Positions 57,282 through 64,000 of a stretch of 64,000 nt of DNA are shown here, one piece after another. The notes beneath the pieces are model-generated. The model was not told the DNA's origin. It saw nothing but the letters and a program-made list of their open reading frames with translations, and did not search any database. Position numbers and translations under genes: made by a program. This stretch comes from Orobanche coerulescens (lineage: Eukaryota; Streptophyta; Magnoliopsida; Lamiales; Orobanchaceae), in assembly GCA_033398695.1 (NCBI GenBank), contig CM065812.1, forward strand, positions 139,940,858 to 140,004,857, in the 5' to 3' direction. Each line of letters starts with the position of its first letter. Position 1 is the first letter of the stretch.

Positions 57282-58280
57282 TTGAAAGCAGAACATGGTG
57301 GAGTTGACATATCGTCGATTCCAGTTGTGAATGAGTATCCTGACGTATTTTCGGACGACTTGCCGGGATTACCACCGCAGCGGGAAGTTGAGTTCCTTAT
57401 CGATCTAGAACCGTACGCGGCTCCTGTTTCTCGAGTGCCGTACCACATGGCACCGTTGGAGATGTTAGAGTTGAAGAAGCAATTGAGAGAGTTGTTAGAT
57501 AAAGGGTATATCCGACCAAGCGCATCGCCTTGGGGTGCGCCTGTGTTTTTTGTTTAGAAGAAGGATGGGTTGCTTCGTGTATACATCGACTATCGAGAAT
57601 TAAACAAGTTGACCATCAAAAATAAATACCCTTTGCCCCGAATTGATGACTTGTTTGATCAGCTTCAAGAAGCGACAGTCTTCTCAAAGATCGATTTACG
57701 ATCGGGCTATTACCAGTTGAGGATTCGGGACAGTGATATATCGAAAGCTGCTTTTCGGACGGGATATGGTCATTACGAGTTCGTGGTTATGCCTTTCGAG
57801 ATAACCAATGCCCAGCAGTGTTCATGCAGTTGATGAACAAACTCTTTATTGAGTATCTGGAGAAATTTGTAGTCGTCTTTATCGACGACATTCTTATCTA
57901 TTCCCTGAGTCGGGGGGAGCATGCTTTACATCTTCGGATTATGTTAGACATTTTGAGAGCTGAACAATTGTACGCGAAGTTCTATAAGTGTGAGTTTTGG
58001 CTCAAGGAAGTGATATTCCTCGGGCATGTGATTTCAGCGGAGGGATTTCGGGTAGATCCGTAGAAGATAGAGGCAGTGACGGCATGGGAACCGCCTAAGA
58101 ATGTGAATGAAGTGAGGAGTTTTCTGGGACTTGTAGGCTATTACCGTAGATTCGTTGAAGTATTTTCTAAGATCGCTAGACCACTCACCCAATTACTCCA
58201 AAAGACATAGAAGCTCGAGTGGACCATAGACAGGCAGGATAGTTTTGATGAGTTGAAGAGATGGTTGACTACCGCACCTG
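57282..58280 (+). pseudogene. Reverse transcriptase of element B3
   Basis: The landmarks are the linker ([20 protein letters not shown]), [32 protein letters not shown] and [19 protein letters not shown] has become [10 protein letters not shown] with a one-base deletion near 57812. Stops are TAG 57555-57557, 58061-58063 and 58208-58210; the last two are CAG in B2. The catalytic Asp residues are retained. Confidence 0.88.
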
Positions 58281-58940
58281 TTTTAGCATTGCCTCAAGGG
58301 AACGGGGATTTTATGGTTATAGTAATGCTTCGAGCCTCGAGCTCGGATGTGTTTAGATGTAGAGAGATAAGGTCATTGCATCTGCATCCCATCAGTTGAA
58401 ACCTTACGAAGCAAATTACCCTACGCATGATTTATAGTTAGCTGCGGTCGTCTTCGCGTTAAAAATTTGGAGACATTATCTCTATGGGTGGTCGTGTAAG
58501 ATTTACACGGATCACAAGAGCCTGAAGTACATCTTCAGACAAAAGGATTTGAACATGAGGCAGCGTAGGTGGTTGGAGTTCATTAAAGATTATGACCTCA
58601 AAATTCTTTACCATCCGGGCAAGGCTAATGTTGTGGCAGACGCATTGAGTCGTAAACCGATGGCACTACAGATGTTGGAGGTACTTAAGCCTCAAAGCAC
58701 GATACAGTGGGATTATATTTGTCAGGATATCGAGGTTTGGGTTCAGAGAGTTCAGGGTCAATTATGTGCATTAGAAATCACTTCGTCATTGGTTGATGAT
58801 ATCAAGGCGAGGCAATATGATGATCCATTTTTAGTCCAGTTGAGAGAGGACGTGAAGAAGAGGAAAGCCCCTGGGTTTGTAGTTCAGGATGATAGGATTT
58901 TGAGATTTTGCGGCAGATTGTGTACCGAGTTATATTGATT
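58281..58940 (+). pseudogene. RNase H and connection of element B3
   Basis: The first catalytic Asp codon reads AAT (SNAS in place of SDAS) after a one-base deletion near 58313, and a TAG near 58435 interrupts DLELAA. The later part is well kept: [13 protein letters not shown], then the open stretch 58549-58938 ([31 protein letters not shown]). It includes the segment that the solo LTR S interrupts in B2. Confidence 0.86.
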
Positions 58941-58954
58941 TGAGATAGAAAATC

Positions 58955-59660
58955 TTGAGTGAAGCTCATACTACGCCTTATTCCATACATCCCGGTATGA
59001 GCAAAATGTACAAGGATGTAAGGAGTAACTACTGGTGGAGAAATTTGAAGGCGGACTTTAGCGAGTTTGTGGCAAACTGTTTGACCTGTCAGCAGGTTAA
59101 GATTGAGCATCAGCGAACCCCCAGTATTATTATGACCACTTCCCATTCTGGAGTGGAAGTGGGAGGATGTTTCTATGGATATTATTACCGGTATGCCTAG
59201 GACTCGGATTGGAATAAACATGATTTGGGTTATTTTCGATCGACTAACCAAATCTGCTAATTTCCTGGGTATTAAGGATACATGGGGACCAGAGAGACTA
59301 GCACGAGTGTTTATTGCAGAGATCGTGAGGTTGCATGGGACTCCTAAGAGTATTGTTTCGGATCGAGATAGCCAGTTTGTATCACATTTTTGGTAGGCTG
59401 TTCATCGAGCTTTGGGAACTGAGTTGAGACTCAATACATCCTACCACCCTCAGACAGACGGGCAGTCGAAGCGGACGATACAGACGCTGGAGGATATGTT
59501 GAGAGTATGTGCCTTAGACTGGATGGATGATTGGGAGTCACAATTGTCATTGATCGAGTTCACGTACAATAATAGTTGGCACGCCTCGATCAATATGGCA
59601 CCATTGAGGCATTGTATGGGAGGAGGTGTAGATCACCGTTGTGTTGGAATGATGCATCCG
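58955..59660 (+). pseudogene. Integrase core of element B3
   Basis: The HHCC finger is complete (HTTPYSIHPG, CLTCQQ). The catalytic Asp residues lie in [15 protein letters not shown] sequence and IVSDRDSQF. The residue 35 positions after the second Asp is Lys (GQSKRTIQTLE) where Glu is required. A frameshift near 59150 and a TAG at 59394-59396 (CAG in A and B2) also break it. Confidence 0.87.
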
Positions 59661-60178
59661 ATTTGATTGGTACTGAACCGGATATAATAGTTGAGACAAG
59701 AGAGAATATTGATTTGATTCGTGATAGGTTGTTAACGGCCCAGAGTCGACAAAAGTCTTATGCCGACATGCATCGTCGGCCGTTGAAGTTTGAGGTGGGA
59801 GACCATGTTTTGCTTAAGGTGTCGCCGAAATGGCTAGTTTACGGCTTTGACCGGAAGGGTAAACTTAGTCCGAGATATATTGGACCGTTCGAGATTTTAG
59901 AGAAAGTTAGAGAGCTTGCATATCGGTTAGGATTGCCGCCGTTCTTGAGTCACATGGATAACATGTTTCATGTTTCCCAGCTCAGGAGGTATGTGCCGAA
60001 CCCTAGTCATATTATTGATTTTGGAGAGATTGAGTTGGGGCCCGACATTACCATCGAAGAGAGGCCGATTAAGATTTTAGAGCGTCGGGTGAAGCAACTT
60101 AGACACAAAACCATTCCTTTGGTTAAAGTGCAATGGTCGAGACATGGATCTGAGGAAGCCACGTGGCATACGGAATAG
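59576..60178 (+). pseudogene. Integrase C-terminus and chromodomain-like tail of element B3
   Basis: A 200-codon open stretch with GRRCRSPLCWNDASDLIGTE, GPFEILEKVRELAYRLGLPP, VSQLRRYVPNPSHIIDFGEI and the chromodomain-like end KTIPLVKVQWSRHGSEEATW, ending in TAG at 60178. Homology past the stop (MKSRYPKLF) shows that the stop is premature by about ten residues. Confidence 0.86.
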
Positions 60179-60215
60179 AATATGAAGTCGAGATACCCCA
60201 AGTTATTCGCATTGT

Positions 60216-60252
60216 AAGTTTCGGGATGAAACTTTTTTTTAGGGGGAGAGAA
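60216..60252 (+). other. Pre-PPT stem-loop and polypurine tract, B3
   Basis: AAGTTTCG-GGA-TGAAACTT (60216-60234) keeps the stem with one G-T wobble. AGGGGGAGAGAA precedes the LTR at 60253. Confidence 0.78.
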
Positions 60253-62547
60253 TGTATTATCCGTACTTTCCATTTTTAGTAATTTCTAGTTTTGGTGTAT
60301 ATTCATTTCGGACGACTCGGTTGTCATTGTTTTGGAATTATGAATCTATATTGTTCTTGGAGTTTCTCCATCTGAACGAGTTTCGAAGATGTTTTTACGT
60401 ATTTTCATTTAGAGTTGTGTTTTGTCGCATGTACGCTCGATATTCGTAAAACTCGTTCTATTTCGCTGTTTCTTTGTTTCCATGAGTTCGTATGGTTGAG
60501 TTTTTAATTTTGTGAGTTTCAGATTGTTAATCCGACGTCGTATCGTGAGTTTTGGATGTTTGGGCCGTTTTGTAATTTCCTATAAGTTTAGGGAATTTTA
60601 TCTCCCTTGCCGTATTTCAAACCTCCCAGTAGTCGGAATCGTACATTCGATTGAGAAATTGTGATTGCAGGTTTTTGTTTTCTTGTCATGTCTCGTTATT
60701 CACTGATATCTGTCAGTTTCATGCCTTCCGAGTCGGGTACAGTCTGACCAAGTTTCCCAACTATACTCTGTATAGGAACAGCTTGCGCACGCTAATGTTT
60801 TTCCCTAGTGTGCGCTATGAGGGCAAAACTAGCGCATGCTAGACTTACATTTTGCGTACACTAATATATCTGGCGTAATACCTGAATCGACAAGGTTCGA
60901 TTTTAACTTAACCAGGTAGCGTACGCTAACTGAGTGTTAACGTACACTAATTGCTAACCTTAGCGCACGCTAAGCTTGTTTCTACATATGCTAATGGGAG
61001 GACAGAAGTCTCTGACTGCATTCTGCACCCCGATTGCGCACGCTAATCTTTGTGCGTAGCGTGCGCTAAGCCTGTCTGATATAAATAGGACAACAACAGC
61101 CCAACTTCATCATTTTCCATCCTTACTTCTTCTCTTCAGCTTTGGGCAATTCCAGACGAGGGTTAGAGCTGATTTCGATCTAATATTATCATCCACTAAC
61201 ATCCTTGCATTATTTGTGCGAATTCTTCAAGTTCTTAACATCTTCCGCCACCCGAATCAAGGTAAGAATCCCTAAAACTCTTGTTTTGAGATTTTGGGGG
61301 AATTTTGGGGATTACTTGTCATTTGACCCTTTTTAATCCGAATTATCATAGATTAATGCTAGACTTCAATTGTATAATTGTAATCCTTCGTTTTTCTATG
61401 ATGATTTGTAGATTAAATTCCGATTTTTCCATTATTCATCAATATAATCGAGGATACCCTAGTAGTGTTCGACGAATTATCCCATCGGGTAGAACTAGGA
61501 TGAATTGCTACGTTTTAACAATATTGAGATTGGTTGTATATCGTTATTGTGTTAGGAACGGATTTGTGAAGATTATTCGGACCGAAACCTTTCCTTTCGC
61601 CGTTTCCTTCACGTCGCGTTATTCAAGGCAAGTACATGTATTACATTCCGTTATGTGTGTATAGTTTTGATGCGAATAATGTAAATTATATTATGGCATG
61701 GATGTGTTGTCGTTCTTCCACCCGGGGATGGCATGTGTGGCCTATAGGGGCCGATACTAATGGGTACAACCACGGAAGTGGACCTGGGTGCGTGTGTTGT
61801 TGTTCTTCCACCGGGGGATAGTTTGACGGGACCTCTGGGGGCCGATACTAATGGGTACGACCACGGAAGTCGTTTCTCAACCAGTCTTCTGGGGGTCGAT
61901 ACTAATGGGTACGGCCGTGGGTTACCAAGTGTGGATAGTTGTGATGTTGAAACATGTTGATACACTGTTTGATGTAAATGTGATATTCCGGAATATTGAT
62001 TACAAATGTTCTTCTTAAAATGGATTGCTTGTGTCGATTCATGTATGTATATAATGTAGTGTAACTATGTACTTGCACTAGCTATTTGAATGTTAACCCC
62101 TTAAATGGGGGAAATGCGTTTTGTGCATTTCAGGTGTCGGTCGAGCTGAGGAGATGGCACGGGATATGCACGCAAAGGATGGCCCAACATGATGATGAGG
62201 CTTGAGTCTATGTTTTATGTTTTGTCATAGTATCTACTTGGGTGTTGGAGTTAGACTGATTACTTTTTAAACTCCGTTCAAGTCCCCTGCATGGGCAATG
62301 AACTTGTATTTGACTTATACTTCATGAAGTTCGATTAAAATGTTTTGGCCGAGGCAATGGCCCTATTTTACTATGATTAATGTGTCTTATGGTATTTGTT
62401 TGTGGATTATGTGTCTTGTGTTAGCCTGGTAGACCTTATGAGGGTTCTACGGCGTGTAACGTCCCTTACGTGTTTTGGGATGTTACATTCCCACCTTATA
62501 AGGGTTCTACAGAGTGTAACGCCCCTTACGTGATTTGGGGTGTTACA
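60253..62547 (+). repeat. Central LTR of the B3 tandem
   Basis: 2,295 bp, starting TGTATTATCCG. It has a palindrome array at 60780-61070, TATAAATA at 61080, donor-like AATCAAG/GTAAG at 61262, TTCAAG/GCAAGTAC at 61628, hairpin GAAATGC-GTTTTGT-GCATTTC at 62111-62131 and acceptor-like CAG/GT at 62133. Confidence 0.9.
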
Positions 62548-62909
62548 TTTATGGCATCAGAGCCTTAGGTTATGAATGCCTAGGCTGTTGGTTAATTTTG
62601 GGTCTGTTAGTCGTGTCGTTAGAGTCAGTCATTGAGTCTAATATCATGGTGCTACCATCTCTTCGTGCGACCCATGGCTGTAAGTCTCCTTGACTCTTAT
62701 ATTTCTGTATTTCATTTCCCTTGTGTCGATTGGAATTGTAAATTGTGGTACCAACCTTGTAAAGTGTGAATTTTTCTGATCTTATTCGTGTCAATTCTTT
62801 TCTTCAGTATGTTGAGAGGTTGCGGTAGACCAGCTAGGGGGAGAGTCCGAGGCAGTGGTCGTGGTGCTAATAGTGAGGAATTTCCGCTTTCTCAGTCCTC
62901 CGCAGATTC
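62548..62909 (+). mobile_element. Second B internal region, PBS to gag start
   Basis: PBS TGGCATCAGAGCC (62552-62564), leader, and gag start at 62808 (MLRGCGRPARGR) match 55281-55668. It breaks at GCAGATTC where an A LTR begins. B2 (7630 onward) is a plausible continuation of this same internal region. Confidence 0.85.
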
Positions 62910-64000
62910 TGTAATATCCACATTTTTCTTTTCCCGGTACTTTTTGGATGTTACGTTTTCCTGTTATGGGTTGCTCGTGTGTAACAATACGTGTATTTCA
63001 GTAATACTTAATTTTGGATTTATTGTATTCAATTCCGCAATTTTTTGGCTTTCCGTCGCTGTTTGATCCGATTCTCGTAATTATTGTTCGGAACCGCCGT
63101 TTCGGTGTTGCCGTAAATCTATTGTATGTTATTATGCATATTGTGATGTTCCGTTTGATGTTTCGTTCATGTTCCAATGTTCCGGGACCATTGTTATCAT
63201 GTGCCTAGCGCGTGCTAAGTTCGTATTGTAGCACACAGTATGCATACTTCAGTAGCGCACGCTACACTTGTTGGTAGTGCGCGCTGGCGAGTCGAGCCCA
63301 GCAGTGGCAGTGAGCCTTTTTCTGGTCTTTGTCCACTGGACTAACAGATTAGCGCATGCTAAGTTTTGTCTAGCGCACGTTGTTGTTGAGTACTAGCGCG
63401 CGCTAGGTGTCCGGTAGCGGGCGCTAATGCGATAGTCCAGTACTGGGCAGTTTACTTATGGACTTGGTTTGGTGTCCAGGTAGCACACGCTATGGACCGA
63501 TAGCGCGCTACCGAGATGTTGTTAGTGCACGCTAATTCCTATTATCGCATGCTAACGGTCCAGAACTATAGGTTCTGGACCGGGGTATCAGCCGATAGTG
63601 CACGCTAACTTGAAATGTTAGCGCGCTAATAGCCCTCTGGTTATAAAAACCAGAGAGTTGACCGGGGTATCTCATTTCTTTTCCTTTCCTTTTCTCCTCC
63701 GAGAGTTGGGCGATTTGGGAAATTGGGAACTTGGAGTGGGGCGATTAACATCATCTATCCAAGATTTTGCGTCTCTAGCACCGATTTATCATCATCTAAT
63801 CATTCTTTCCCTCTTGAATCAAGGTAAATCATCTAGAACCCTATTTGGGGGAGATTTGGGGGTTTTAGAGTTTTTGTTTGATTCGTTCCGTGTTGTTGAT
63901 TAATTCATGATGAAGATGATTAATCTTGTTGGTATTCTTGGTTTCCCCATGGATTCATGGTATATTTCGTGGTATTTTCGTAATCGTGAGGGTTTGGTTG
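62910..64000 (+). repeat. A-family LTR, first 1,091 bases
   Basis: It starts TGTAATATCC and aligns with 5696-6785. It has a palindrome array at 63205-63640, the TATA box in its inverted repeat (about 63635-63655) and donor-like AATCAAG/GTAAATC at 63824. The open frame 63658-63903 is a leader read-through with no domain. It continues beyond the window. Confidence 0.9.

Larger units (their letters stand above)
52963..62547 (+). mobile_element. Ty3/gypsy element B3 (two LTRs, nearly full length)
   Basis: LTR 52963-55280, internal 55281-60252, LTR 60253-62547. It is followed directly by a second PBS, leader and gag start (62548-62909), so it is part of an LTR-internal-LTR-internal tandem. It is the most complete copy of family B, but it carries several stops, frameshifts and active-site changes. 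Confidence 0.9.

Noticed and set aside
1..64000. tRNA, rRNA or ordinary host genes
   Set aside because: I found no tRNA-like or rRNA-like sequence and no host coding region outside the captured fragment. I could not run a covariance search, which would be decisive.

Overview
This window is plant nuclear DNA, most likely heterochromatic, and consists almost entirely of transposable elements nested inside one another. I see no intact host gene. The plant origin rests on LTR retrotransposons primed by initiator Met-tRNA (PBS TGGTATCAGAGC), chromovirus-type Ty3/gypsy polyproteins with a C-terminal chromodomain-like tail, Ty1/copia elements, and a CACTA (En/Spm) transposon with an intron-containing plant transposase-type gene. 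Nearly every reading frame is broken, and most stop codons that can be polarised are C-to-T or G-to-A changes, as expected for methylated, silenced DNA. I cannot name the species.

Layout. 1-7633: Ty3/gypsy element A, with its 5' LTR cut by the window start and its 3' LTR truncated. 7630-15999: the rest of a Ty3/gypsy element B2, fused to A inside gag, interrupted by an antisense solo LTR (S, 10462-12552, TSD CTACA), and ending in a complete LTR. 16000-16803: remnants of a copia LTR (C3) and of a copia integrase (C2). 16804-51421: one copia element, C1 (TSD AATGC), which carries a non-autonomous 8.45 kb LTR element D1 (19102-27555, minus strand, TSD ATTTT) in its leader, a 10.8 kb direct tandem duplication covering most of D plus C1 gag and part of pol, and a 6.0 kb CACTA transposon (45296-51296, TSD ATG) in its 3' LTR. 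51427-52962: C2 reverse transcriptase and the left part of the C3 LTR. 52963-62909: element B3 arranged LTR-internal-LTR-internal. 62910-64000: start of another A LTR.

Families A, B, S and D share an LTR plan. Arrays of a GC-rich palindrome (TAGCGYRCGCTA type) lie upstream of the TATA box. Downstream come a splice-donor-like site, a second acceptor/donor-like site (AG/GCAAGTAC), tandem repeats, hairpins and an acceptor-like CAG/GT. A conserved stem-loop sits just before the polypurine tract. D has no recognisable gag or pol but keeps these signals and shares U5 sequence with A, so it looks like a parasite of A-type machinery.

The most notable items are the putative leader intron shared by four LTR families, the pre-PPT stem-loop with a compensatory base pair, the palindrome arrays, a sacsin gene fragment carried antisense inside the CACTA element, and a permuted order of nested insertions suggesting that the window is about one period of a roughly 64.5 kb tandem duplication.
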